A DNA stretch of 64,000 bases from Verrucomicrobiota bacterium. GTDB lineage: Bacteria; Verrucomicrobiota; Verrucomicrobiia; CAIQCK01. Under the pieces are notes generated by a model. It was not told the DNA's origin, did no database searches, and saw only the letters and a list, made by a program, of their open reading frames with translations. The translations under genes were made by a program, and so were the position numbers. Every line of letters starts with the position of its first letter. Within the stretch, counting starts at the first letter, position 1. Location of the stretch: the NCBI GenBank assembly GCA_016235595.1, contig JACRJX010000030.1, positions 33,260-97,259 on the forward strand, read 5' to 3'. This document shows positions 45,470 through 54,369 of the stretch, in pieces.

Positions 45470-46810
45470 TCAATGTATTGCGGCAGACACGCCAGACCGG
45501 CGCCGTTCGGATGAGTCAGACGCAGTCCGGCTTGGGCCAGCTGTTCGATCGCCTTCGTGAGGTTGCCCGACGCGACTCAAGGGAGCGCAGGAGGCGCACG
45601 GATGGCTGCCGGTGTGCAGTCTCAGGAACGGCGGCGTCGGCTTCTTGATGGCCACCTCCTGTTTCATTTTCTGCATGTCGATCTCGATCCACTCGAACAG
45701 CCGCGCGATAAGATCCCGGTGATCGCAGAAATATTGGTAGAGCAACTTGGTGGCGCGGCAATCCATCTCGCGGGTCGGGATGGATTCCTTGTCGAACGCG
45801 GTGCAGCCAAACATGCAAATGAGCCGGGCGGGGCAACCGAAGCACCGCATATACCACAAGTCCTTTTCATGGAACTTGCGCAGCGTGGCCGGGAAGTCAG
45901 CCAGCGTGCCGGGATCGTTGACGTTGCCAAACCGCCCCATGTCCGCATCGCTCGATCGTCCGCAGGGCCAGAGGTCGCCGCTGGGGTCCATGCCGATCAA
46001 CGAGACGCCGGCGCCGCAATTGTAATTGTGGCAGGTGCGCTCGGTCATGTCGCGCTCGCCGGTGTGGAAGTAAAAAATCTGTTTGATGAGGTCCGGGCTG
46101 AGGAGCCTGAGGTTGTGGCTCTTGTCCGCGCGCACAAGGACCGCGCGCTTGGCGGCACACAGTTCTTCGCCCGTGAGATCCTCGAGGTTGGTGCCACGTC
46201 CGGTCGGGCAGGTCGCGTTGAAGGTCACGCCAAAACCCTTCCGGTCGAAATAATCCACGACTTCATCGAGATGGCGGATGGTGTTCTTGTTGATCAAAGC
46301 GATGACACCCGCCGGAGCCCCTTCGCGCGCGAGCAACTCAATGTTCTCCTCGACGCGTTTGCCGCCTTGGCGATGGACGTCGCTGAGATGGGGCGGTCCG
46401 TCGAGGCTCGAGCCAACCTGGATGCGATACTTCTTGATGAGCGCAAGATACTCCGGTGTGAGCCGGGTGAGGTTGCTCTGCATGCCGATCATCAGTCGTT
46501 TCAGGTGCGGGTTGGCCTCCGCCACGGTGATGCAGTGCTCAATGGCCTCCTCATACCATGGGACCGGCAATAACATCGGCTCGCCGCCGTGGAAAATCCA
46601 CTGAATCTCCGGCAGCTCCGTGCCACCGATGAGCAATGTGGCGGCGTGCCGATGGGTCTCCATCGTCATGGTCGCGCCCGGCTGGGTGATCGGGATGGCA
46701 TCGGTGCAACAGTAGCTGCAACGCAAATTGCAGCTGCTGGTCACCTTGGCAATGACCATACGGATCTGGCGAAGATCCGCCCCCGATTTACAATGGACAC
46801 CCGCTTGCAT
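45470..46810 (-). CDS. Radical SAM/SPASM peptide maturase
   Basis: A 446-residue enzyme. The radical SAM cluster is Cys27, Cys31 and Cys34 in SSCNLRCSYCC. IFHGGEPMLLP is the glycine-rich SAM motif. The C-terminal region at about 258-345 is SPASM-like, with cysteines in TCHNYNCGAG, DLWPCGR and RCFGCPARLICMFGC, to hold two further Fe-S clusters. This is the plan of peptide maturases such as GrrM, XncB and anSME. The three small Tyr-x-Asn peptides directly follow, so the enzyme likely links Tyr side chains to the Asn two residues on. The Met at residue 18 is an alternative start. The tail of about 60 residues is poorly conserved-looking. Confidence 0.88.
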   Translation of the reverse strand: MQAGVHCKSGADLRQIRMVIAKVTSSCNLRCSYCCTDAIPITQPGATMTMETHRHAATLLIGGTELPEIQWIFHGGEPMLLPVPWYEEAIEHCITVAEANPHLKRLMIGMQSNLTRLTPEYLALIKKYRIQVGSSLDGPPHLSDVHRQGGKRVEENIELLAREGAPAGVIALINKNTIRHLDEVVDYFDRKGFGVTFNATCPTGRGTNLEDLTGEELCAAKRAVLVRADKSHNLRLLSPDLIKQIFYFHTGERDMTERTCHNYNCGAGVSLIGMDPSGDLWPCGRSSDADMGRFGNVNDPGTLADFPATLRKFHEKDLWYMRCFGCPARLICMFGCTAFDKESIPTREMDCRATKLLYQYFCDHRDLIARLFEWIEIDMQKMKQEVAIKKPTPPFLRLHTGSHPCASCAPLSRVGQPHEGDRTAGPSRTASDSSERRRSGVSAAIH

Positions 46811-46862
46811 GGTTGAATGCTATGGACCGTTGATTCACTGCACCGCTTTTTTGCGACACCAG

Positions 46863-46884
46863 TCCTTTGTTGAATTGCAAAGGA
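46863..46884. promoter_or_regulatory. Inverted repeat upstream of the maturase gene
   Basis: TCCTTTG (46863-46869) and CAAAGGA (46878-46884) are separated by 8 bp, so the arm centres are 15 bp apart. The site lies 53-74 nt before the maturase ATG, where an operator for the peptide operon could be. No regulator can be named. Confidence 0.4.
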
Positions 46885-47062
46885 TTTGAATCAGTTTTCG
46901 ACCAGCCTTGCGCTCAAATTGCACCCGTAGTCAGGACAAGTCAAGCGGCGATAATGGGTCAAGTCTAATGGGAAATGCCGGCTGAGGTATTTTGTGACCG
47001 GCGCGTTATATATCGCAGATGGCCGCGCCTGAATTCTAAGCCGAACGTTTCAGGAATAACTA

Positions 47063-48220
47063 ATGAACTTCGACACCAAAGCTCCCTTTGCGTTGCGCTG
47101 GCTGCTGGTGATCATTGCATTGCTGGCGACCCTGTTGGTGGCTTGCCTGTGGTGGCTTGCGCGGCCCAGCCGGGCTTGGAATGAGCCGATGCGGGCGGAG
47201 CGGATGGAACCGCATCGTGTTATGCGGCCCGCGGCACCCGGTCGAACGGGACGCTGGCCCGGCAACGCGAGCCACGCGCCGGAACCGGACGGCGAGGAGG
47301 CTTCGAAAATGTCGGAGTCGCAGTTGGGCGTGATGGAGGTTCTGCTGCGGATGCGGTTGGGCGAGCACCCGAAGTTGACGCCGGAGGAGGTGGAGGTGTG
47401 GTTGGGCAAGGAAGGACGTTCGGCGACGAATTTGCTGGCGGCGCATCGGCTCTTGAACGACCCGGCGTTGTTGGAGGAAGCGGCGCGGAAATTTCCGAAC
47501 GACGCGCGGGTACAGATGGATGTGTTGTTGAAGGGGCTTTTCCCCGGCGATCGGCACCGATGGGTGGAGGCGTTCAAACGCAACGCGCCTGCGAATGCGT
47601 TGCCGAATGTCCTGGCGGCGCAGGAGTTTTTCAAAGCTGGGATGCCGGAACGGGCGGCACAGGAATTGTTGATGGCGGCAAGGAAACCGGGGATGGACAC
47701 ATATTTGTTCGATATGCAGCCAGCGCTGCAGTCGGCCTGGACCACGTCGGGCTATTCGCAAGAGGCGGGGCAGTTGATGAGCACGTTCGGCACGCAACTG
47801 CCGATGATCGGCGCGCTCCAGGACGTGGCGAGCCGTTCGGCAGACTGGGCGGCGAAGCTGCGGGAGAGCGGCAACGCGGCGTCAGCGGATGCAGTCACGA
47901 CGGCGGGCATTGCGATGGGACAACAACTCACCGAAAATGGGCGCACGTTCATCGCGGAACTGGTGGGTATGCAGATCGAGAGCAAGTTCTTGCAGCAGGT
48001 ATCTCCCGAGGCACCGGCGGCGAACGACTCGACGGTCGCGGCCCGGCTGGCGCAACTCCAACAACAACAGGAGGAGTTGATCAAACTCGGGAAGTCGTTC
48101 GACGACACGACGCCGTTGCGCGTCAGCGACGCCGACATCGCCGCTTACTTCGAGCGCCTGCGCCGCGAGGGCGAATTCAGCGCGATGCAGTGGTTGCAGG
48201 GCCGGTTGGACGCGAAGTAA
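47063..48220 (+). CDS. Hypothetical membrane-anchored protein
   Basis: A 385-residue protein, not recognised. One N-terminal membrane helix (WLLVIIALLATLLVACLWWLA, about 13-33) is followed by a basic Pro/Arg-rich stretch and a mainly helical body with TPR-like spacing (ATNLLAAHRLLNDPALLEEAARKF, ANVLAAQEFFKAGMPERAAQELL). GCGCGTTATATAT about 55 nt upstream may be its promoter. It diverges from the radical SAM gene, with 252 bp between the starts. Confidence 0.6.
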   Translation: MNFDTKAPFALRWLLVIIALLATLLVACLWWLARPSRAWNEPMRAERMEPHRVMRPAAPGRTGRWPGNASHAPEPDGEEASKMSESQLGVMEVLLRMRLGEHPKLTPEEVEVWLGKEGRSATNLLAAHRLLNDPALLEEAARKFPNDARVQMDVLLKGLFPGDRHRWVEAFKRNAPANALPNVLAAQEFFKAGMPERAAQELLMAARKPGMDTYLFDMQPALQSAWTTSGYSQEAGQLMSTFGTQLPMIGALQDVASRSADWAAKLRESGNAASADAVTTAGIAMGQQLTENGRTFIAELVGMQIESKFLQQVSPEAPAANDSTVAARLAQLQQQQEELIKLGKSFDDTTPLRVSDADIAAYFERLRREGEFSAMQWLQGRLDAK

Positions 48221-48434
48221 GCGGCTGGAGATTTTGCTGCGCGACGGGGCGCTGTCGTGCAGGCTGGCGGCCAGCGATGAAACATCGCTGCTTCCCGGAA
48301 TGTCCTGGCGGTGATGTCGTCCCGCGACAATCAGGCGACCGTGTTATATCCGCGATCTCTCCGCGCCTTTTCCAATAGCGGCTTGGAGTTTCGATGTTAT
48401 CGGCCGCCTCTGATTGAACATAGGATCAACGCCA

Positions 48435-48992
48435 ATGAAACTGTCGTGGACAACTGGACTGTTTCTGCCTCTAATTGCTGCCACCGTCGGATGCAATGGA
48501 CCTGCATTTCCAGAGCGTGACGGCCGGGCCTTCTTGGAGGGGCGCGGGTATCCGGCGGAGGTTGTTGATGCTGTCGTGCTCCGCAAACCGCTCCAGCACG
48601 ATCAGATTGTGAGATTCAGCAAGTGCCGGAGTCCGGATGTGCGTTTTCTTGTGGGAAGCAATCCGACGCTCAAGCCGGAGGAGATCGAGTTGTTCATCGA
48701 CGACTCCAACGATTATGCGAGGTCGGGAACAGCGCGTAATACGAATCTGACTCCTGCACAGATGAAAAAACTTTTTGATGATAGTTCCCACACAGTTTAC
48801 GCAGCTCTCGCGGGCAATTCCGCCGTTCCCACAAGCATGTTGATGCGACTGCACAAGGAACGAAATCCGGGGCTTCTCTGGTTTGCCATGAATCCCAACT
48901 GCCCGCCTGAAATAGTCGAAGAAATCAACAAGTCGAGTGACAATCTGGCGAAACACTGGTTGCAGATTATGCAACAGCGGAAGAAGCGTTGA
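48435..48992 (+). CDS. Hypothetical lipoprotein
   Basis: A 185-residue protein from the ATG at 48435, with a lipoprotein-type signal (LIAATVGC, Cys20). The rest is soluble and alternates SPDVRFLVGSNPTLKPEEIE, LTPAQMKKLFDDS and GLLWFAMNPNCPPEIVEEI, which look like degenerate helical repeats of the kind found in leucine-rich variant proteins. No function is known. A GTTATAT element lies about 90 nt upstream. Confidence 0.6.
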   Translation: MKLSWTTGLFLPLIAATVGCNGPAFPERDGRAFLEGRGYPAEVVDAVVLRKPLQHDQIVRFSKCRSPDVRFLVGSNPTLKPEEIELFIDDSNDYARSGTARNTNLTPAQMKKLFDDSSHTVYAALAGNSAVPTSMLMRLHKERNPGLLWFAMNPNCPPEIVEEINKSSDNLAKHWLQIMQQRKKR

Positions 48993-49066
48993 TTGGCGCC
49001 TGACGTCGCAGTTTGCGGGAGGTTGCAGACGATGAAGACTGCCGCGGCCCGGCCGCGTTGGTGCCT

Positions 49067-51796
49067 CTATTTCTGCACTTCCAGGATGTGCCGCACGAGT
49101 TCGCGGCGCAATTGCGCAAACTCGCCGGGTTTCCACGGACAGTCGTAGAGGATGCAGGTTTTGTCCGGCAGGTTGACGCTTTGCGGCAGGGTCCGGCGCA
49201 GATCGGCGAGGAACTTCTCCGCCGCTGCGGTTTGGGGGCTTCCCCGGTGGGCGGCGATGGCCGCCTCAAGGGTGTAAAGATAGCGCGCGTCATCAATGCC
49301 CATGCGGATGCACTCCCATTGAATCGTCGGGATCGGCCCGTCAATGTCCGGATAGGCGACGTAGTCGTGCGCGTGCACGTCGCCTTCCAGGTCCTGGAAA
49401 GCGCGCGTTCGCTGCCAGCGCGACTGATAAACCCAGTAGCCTTGCCCGTCCGCGCCTGTGCTCCAAAACCACACGCCCGCCAGATAGCGACGCACGTCCG
49501 GCAGTTCCCGCGCTGCGTTGGTGTACCACCAAAAATCCGCGCCCGCCTTTCGAGTCGAGGCAGCGGCATCCGCCACGTTCGGCACCGTGCCAATGGCGTA
49601 GCAACGCACATCGAGCAGCGATCCGAGGCGCGCAATGTCTTTGTCGGCGGGCGTGCAATAGGTGCGCAGCGCGCGAGTCTGCCGCGCCACGCGCATGGCG
49701 CGTTCGGCCAGCGTCAGACGCTGGTCGTTGCCAAAAGGCTCGTCCACCGGATAGAAAAGAATTTCCTGTCCACCCACCTCTTGCTGGACCTGGCGCACCC
49801 GGCGAAGAAGATCCGCCAGCGCTGCGTTCCACTCTTCGGACCCTTCAGGCGCGATCCCCTTCGGGCCGCTCTCGTGCCACGGCATCGGCCGCGTGAACCC
49901 TGCCTCCTTTGCCAGACGCAGCACGCGACGAACCGGCTCGACATCGAACTCGGATTTGCCGCCGGGCTGCCGGTTCCATTTGCCCACCAGGTCGGATGAT
50001 AGCGAGTTCATCCCGTGTTCGCGCATGTCGCGCAACAACACCATGATCTCCTTGTCGGTGAAATCTCCGAGGATCGCGTACATGAAGAACGTCTTCGCCG
50101 GCGGGGTCTGGAGCCGGAACGGGAGAACGGTGAGTTCCACCGGCACCGTGGCGGGCGGCACGCCCTCGGCGGAGAACTGCAGTTCACCACGATACTGGCC
50201 GGGCGCGGCGTTCTCCGGGACGCGCACCGTGATCCAATACTGGCGCGTGGCTCCTTCGGGCGCGCACACCGCCGGGTGCCGGTCCTGCTTCTCGAGCAGT
50301 TCCGGGATGAACTGCACCTTGCCCCGGCCGGCGGGTGTCTTGTCAATCTGCGGCCAGCAGCGCACTACGCGCAGGTCCAGCGCTGACGCCGGGATGCGTG
50401 TGCCACCCGGCCCGGACAGGTCGGCGCCGGTCAGACGCATGTTCAACAGCGGGCGCAACGGCACCACACCCAGGGTGACAGCCGTCGTTTCACCTGGCGT
50501 GGCCTGAACGGCCAGTGGCCGGCCGATTTGTTGAGCATCGGGACGCGTGTGGGGATAGACGCGCTGCACGGGGTCGGCGGCAAAGAGCACATAACCCCGT
50601 GCACGATCTGCCGGCGGCACGGTGATCTCCGCAGGAGCCGGCGGGGGAACCTTCTTGCGCTTGTCCATCCACTCGGGCGAGCCAAGTGCCAGTTCCCCCT
50701 CCAGCCGGTCCGCCTCGACCAGCAAGGCATTCAGGTTGGACTCGGGGACAATCACCAGAGCATTGACGAGCCAGACAGCGTCGCCGCGGAACGTTAGTTG
50801 AAGACCGTTCGCGCCGGCCTCCACGCGGAAGCGCCGGGTCTCCCACGCACCCCGGTTGACGGTAGCCAGCGGCTGGCCAGCAGACAGGCCGGGGCCTTCA
50901 ATGAAGAACGGCCGCAGCGGGAGCGCGAAGTCAGTGGCGAACAGGGCGGCCACGTAGCGACCCGGCGCCAGATCGAGGCGCAGACAACCCGGAGCGCCCC
51001 AGCCGGCGACGAAACCACGAGCGAAGGGCGCGCCACCGAAACGATCGCAGTCAGCGCGGTCGCCGTCACCGACCCATCCGATGCCTTGCTCTGGTGTATA
51101 ACGGGTTTGCGCGGCAACCGGCAGCCAGCCCGAGACCGGTGCGCCCTCGCGTTGGCCGAACGCGATTCGCACGAGCGATGCCTGGCGGTCCAGCCGCGGG
51201 GGAGTCGAAGAGGCGCTCGCAACCTCATCGCGCGCTTCCAGCACTTCGACCTCGTAGAGGCGCACCGAGCTGTCCTTCCCGAACCAGAAGCGCACCCGGT
51301 CCGAGGTGACAGCGGGAAAACGGCAGCGCGCCACACCGGCGGCCGAGTCGCTGAACTCCCAAGCTGGAACGAAATCCCCGGCAGGCCGCGGAGTTGAGGA
51401 GAATTCCTTCACGAATACCCAGCCCTTCCCATCCCACCGTTCGACACGGCACGAATTGATCCGCGAAAGCTCGTAGGCATGGAGAACCACCTCATCGAAA
51501 CGCCTGGGCCCGCCCAGATTCACCTCCAGCCAGTGCGGCGGTTTCGAATCGAAGGCGGTGCACCAGTAGCCCTCACCGATCTTCCCGTCGATAGCGGCGC
51601 GCGCCGTATGGTCCCTGCCTCGCAACCGCCCAACCTCGCTGCTGGCGGTGACCTTTGCGCCGCGCGCGGCAGCGGCCAGATTGAGTGTGTTCTGTGGTGT
51701 CGTCGAAGGTGGCGCAGCGGCACCCGCCAGCGCCGAGAGCCCGGTGCAATACGCGACCGTCGAGATGATAACAGATACGATATGGGACCGATTCAT
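49067..51796 (-). CDS. Secreted glycoside hydrolase-like protein with DUF4091 domain
   Basis: A 909-residue protein. The ATG at 51796 has GGAG 7 nt upstream and starts the signal peptide (HIVSVIISTVAYCTGLSALAGA). Residues 50-190 are a discoidin/F5-8-like carbohydrate-binding region (KPPHWLEVNLGGPRRFDEVVL). A second beta-sandwich follows. The C-terminal third is a DUF4091-like barrel with acidic residues in ILFYPVDEPFG and MGIDDARYLYTLEAA. These proteins are thought to act on glycans at the cell surface; the substrate is unknown. Confidence 0.78.
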   Translation of the reverse strand: MNRSHIVSVIISTVAYCTGLSALAGAAAPPSTTPQNTLNLAAAARGAKVTASSEVGRLRGRDHTARAAIDGKIGEGYWCTAFDSKPPHWLEVNLGGPRRFDEVVLHAYELSRINSCRVERWDGKGWVFVKEFSSTPRPAGDFVPAWEFSDSAAGVARCRFPAVTSDRVRFWFGKDSSVRLYEVEVLEARDEVASASSTPPRLDRQASLVRIAFGQREGAPVSGWLPVAAQTRYTPEQGIGWVGDGDRADCDRFGGAPFARGFVAGWGAPGCLRLDLAPGRYVAALFATDFALPLRPFFIEGPGLSAGQPLATVNRGAWETRRFRVEAGANGLQLTFRGDAVWLVNALVIVPESNLNALLVEADRLEGELALGSPEWMDKRKKVPPPAPAEITVPPADRARGYVLFAADPVQRVYPHTRPDAQQIGRPLAVQATPGETTAVTLGVVPLRPLLNMRLTGADLSGPGGTRIPASALDLRVVRCWPQIDKTPAGRGKVQFIPELLEKQDRHPAVCAPEGATRQYWITVRVPENAAPGQYRGELQFSAEGVPPATVPVELTVLPFRLQTPPAKTFFMYAILGDFTDKEIMVLLRDMREHGMNSLSSDLVGKWNRQPGGKSEFDVEPVRRVLRLAKEAGFTRPMPWHESGPKGIAPEGSEEWNAALADLLRRVRQVQQEVGGQEILFYPVDEPFGNDQRLTLAERAMRVARQTRALRTYCTPADKDIARLGSLLDVRCYAIGTVPNVADAAASTRKAGADFWWYTNAARELPDVRRYLAGVWFWSTGADGQGYWVYQSRWQRTRAFQDLEGDVHAHDYVAYPDIDGPIPTIQWECIRMGIDDARYLYTLEAAIAAHRGSPQTAAAEKFLADLRRTLPQSVNLPDKTCILYDCPWKPGEFAQLRRELVRHILEVQK

Positions 51797-51830
51797 AGGC
51801 AACTCCATGACGACAGCGGCCTGTTGTGGA

Positions 51831-52094
51831 TTACTTCAATTTCAAGTCACTGACACAATCCAGTGGAACAACCTGCCTGTTCCCGTCGTCGAGGTGAACG
51901 ACGATGAGGCGCTCGTAAACATCCACTCGCGCATTTTTGGGAATGGAATTCCCTTCATTGGACGGAGATGTCATCGGACGCTTCCAAATGGTTCCAGAGA
52001 CCGCCCGACCGGAGCACACCAGCTCGGGCGAATCCGAACACCCCATTGCCAGAAGAGAGATCGCGAGTATTGCGATACACAGTGTTGTTTTCAT
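51831..52094 (-). CDS. Small lipoprotein
   Basis: An 87-residue protein with lipobox LLAMGC (Cys19). The rest has ARVDVYERLIVVHLDDGNRQVVPLD. Not recognised. No clear SD is present. It lies between the thioredoxin-like gene and the DUF4091 gene on the same strand. Confidence 0.6.
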   Translation of the reverse strand: MKTTLCIAILAISLLAMGCSDSPELVCSGRAVSGTIWKRPMTSPSNEGNSIPKNARVDVYERLIVVHLDDGNRQVVPLDCVSDLKLK

Positions 52095-52202
52095 AAAAGC
52101 GTCAGCCGCATCCGGGGGCGACCCTTGCGAAGAATCTCCTTCGTCACGTCGCCTGAAGCCGTCCCTGGCAACTCGAACTTGGATCGACGAGCTTTGCTCG
52201 CG

Positions 52203-52634
52203 TTACTTCTGGGGCGTTTTCAGCATCTTCTGTGCGTCTTTGATCAGTCTCTTGAACTCGTCGGCGCTGCCGTAACCGGAGCGCGCGGCGAGTTGCTTGC
52301 CGTCGGAGTCGGCGATTACTACGAACGGCAGCGTCCGTCCCTGGACCTTGAACTTGGAGCGAAACAGTTGCGAGGTGGCCCGGTCGTCGCAGTTCACGTC
52401 GGCATAGACGAAGTTCCGCTCCGACAGTTTGACGTCCCCGGCGTTGATCATGCCCTTCAGTGCCTGGCAGTTGCCGCAGCTCTCGCGGCCAAACTGCACG
52501 AAGAGCATTTTTCCTTCCTTCTTGGCCTTTGCCAACGCCGCATTCAGATTCGTCTCGGCCTCCGGCCCTTTGGCAAGGGTTACAGCGATCCCCAGGACCG
52601 CCATCATGGTGATCATGCCAATCAACTTCTTCAT
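52203..52634 (-). CDS. Secreted thioredoxin-like protein
   Basis: A 143-residue protein from the ATG at 52634 (SD GGGAAGAAG), with a signal helix (IGMITMMAVLGIAVTLA). The active site is Cys53-G-N-Cys56 in GRESCGNCQALK, followed by FVYADVNCDD and the cis-Pro segment GRTLPFVVIADSDG. It resembles the thioredoxin_7/DsbD-gamma type. Unlike the TlpA-like protein at 2683-3222, it has ordinary cysteines, so the organism uses both Cys and putative Sec versions. Confidence 0.85.
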   Translation of the reverse strand: MKKLIGMITMMAVLGIAVTLAKGPEAETNLNAALAKAKKEGKMLFVQFGRESCGNCQALKGMINAGDVKLSERNFVYADVNCDDRATSQLFRSKFKVQGRTLPFVVIADSDGKQLAARSGYGSADEFKRLIKDAQKMLKTPQK

Positions 52635-52888
52635 GTCTTCTTCCCTTTCCTTTCGCTGATACGGCAACGATCGCCATGTTCATCTTTAGTCAGCCCCGGT
52701 CAAACAAAAAATGAATAAAAACCATGGTCGCACAACGAAGCGAATGCAGCACGATTGCGCCTTTATGAATAGCGGCAGCGCGCGGGCGTCAAAGGTTGGC
52801 AGAAAGAAAGAATGAGAGAATGAGATCGAGTTCTGCTAATGTTCTTCATAACGACCAAATGCAAGCTGTCCCTGAGGAGTGAAACGCC

Positions 52889-54328
52889 ATGAACCAAACA
52901 ACCCTTTTGACCTCGGCGCTGATTGTGCTGGTCAGCGCGGCCACCCAGGCGCCGGCTCAGTGGGCCGTGCCGCCGCCCGCCCCTGCCGTCGAGATGCGTT
53001 CGCCGGTGGAGCTTGACCAACTGCTCGCGCCCATCGCGCTCTATCCCGATCCGTTGATCGCGCAGATTCTGCCCGCCGCCACGCAACCGGGGGAGATCGT
53101 GCTCGCGGCCCGCTACTGTTTCGGCGGCGGAGACCCGAATCAGATCGATTTGCAGCCGTGGAGCCTGAGCGTGAAGGCTGTGGCCCGTTATCCCGAGGTG
53201 CTGAAGATGATGGACCAGCGGCTCGATTGGACCGCCCAATTGGGCCAGGCGTTCCTCTATCAACAGGGGGACGTGATGGATGCCATCCAGCGATTGCGTG
53301 CCCAGGCCCAGATGCTCGGCAACCTGCGCACCACGCCACAGCAATACGTCGTTGCCGACAGCGGCGTCATCGAGATCCTGCCCGCCAGCCCGGAGATGAT
53401 CTATGTGCCGGTGTATCAGCCTGACTTCGTCTACGCGCAGAGCGGTTTCTTCCTCTCGTTCGGCATCGGTCTCTCCATCGGCCTCTGGCTGAACCACGAT
53501 TGCGACTGGCATCATCGGGATGTCATTGTCTGGGGCCGCGACAGCCACCGTCCGCACGATTGGTGGCGCCGGTCGCCCCGCGATCGTCACATGCCCGCAG
53601 CCGTCAACAACCGCGTCAGCTATGGGGACCGGAACCTCTCCATCTGGCGTCCGCACTCCCGCACTCCCATCACCACAATGAACCGCGCCGACCGCGGCTG
53701 GGACACGCGCAACGCCCATCCGGGATCGGGTGCCGGATCCCAGCCGGGAGGCAGGTCGTCGGGGTCGCGCGACACGAGGAGCGTCACCTCGCAGCCAGGC
53801 CACCAAACCACTCCCACGATTCACCGCACCACGCCGGGCACCACAATTCAACCGGCGGGCAGGCCATCGGGGTCGCGCGACACAAGGAGCGTCACCTCGG
53901 AGCCGGGCCACCAAGCCACTCCCACGATTCACCGCACCACGCCGACCACGGTGCAACGCCCTGCTCCTGCCGTTCAGCAGACCGCTCCTGCGCCAACCGT
54001 TCGTTCCTCTGGTGGTTCGTACACGGGCAGCCGGAGCACGCCCGACACGAGACGCGTCACCCCGGAGCCGAGCCGCCAGACCACTCCCACGGTCCAACGC
54101 ACCGCGCCCACAATTCAACGCACTTCCCCCGCGCCAAGCGTCCGATCCTATAGCGGCTCAAATGTTGGCAGTCAGACCGCGCGCGACGCGCGCGCAGCCA
54201 GCAGCCGCGGACAGCAGAGCCGCGAGACGATCAGCCGTCCGCCGCCGCCGACACGATCGGCACCCTCACAGGCCGCGCCTCCCTCATCGTCCCGCGGATC
54301 GGACTCCTCCAACCGGCGTCAACGTTGA
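52889..54328 (+). CDS. DUF3300 protein with repetitive Pro/Thr/Arg tail
   Basis: A 479-residue protein with a signal peptide (LTSALIVLVSAATQAPAQ). Residues 45-200 are the DUF3300 domain: LLAPIALYPDPLIAQILPAAT, YPEVLKMMDQRLDWTAQLGQAF and VYVPVYQPDFVYAQ. After about residue 280 the protein is low-complexity and carries two nearly identical 29-residue repeats plus a third diverged one. The tail may be a cell-wall or surface spacer. The DUF2950 gene follows 41 bp downstream, the usual partner. Confidence 0.85.
   Translation: MNQTTLLTSALIVLVSAATQAPAQWAVPPPAPAVEMRSPVELDQLLAPIALYPDPLIAQILPAATQPGEIVLAARYCFGGGDPNQIDLQPWSLSVKAVARYPEVLKMMDQRLDWTAQLGQAFLYQQGDVMDAIQRLRAQAQMLGNLRTTPQQYVVADSGVIEILPASPEMIYVPVYQPDFVYAQSGFFLSFGIGLSIGLWLNHDCDWHHRDVIVWGRDSHRPHDWWRRSPRDRHMPAAVNNRVSYGDRNLSIWRPHSRTPITTMNRADRGWDTRNAHPGSGAGSQPGGRSSGSRDTRSVTSQPGHQTTPTIHRTTPGTTIQPAGRPSGSRDTRSVTSEPGHQATPTIHRTTPTTVQRPAPAVQQTAPAPTVRSSGGSYTGSRSTPDTRRVTPEPSRQTTPTVQRTAPTIQRTSPAPSVRSYSGSNVGSQTARDARAASSRGQQSRETISRPPPPTRSAPSQAAPPSSSRGSDSSNRRQR
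53750..53944 (+). repeat. Tandem 87-bp direct repeats inside the DUF3300 gene
   Basis: Copy 1 (53750-53836) and copy 2 (53858-53944) differ at only a few positions, and a third diverged copy lies near 54029-54110. All keep the frame, giving repeated TPTIHRTTP-type segments. This is probably a coding minisatellite that can change in number. Confidence 0.8.
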
Positions 54329-54369
54329 TCGGATCGCCGGAACTGATTTCACTCTGAGAAAGATCCTTT

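Noticed and set aside
52763..54118. 451-residue minus-strand ORF
   Set aside because: It is antisense to the DUF3300 gene, is extremely Arg-rich, and has no domain; it arises from the GC-rich repeats.
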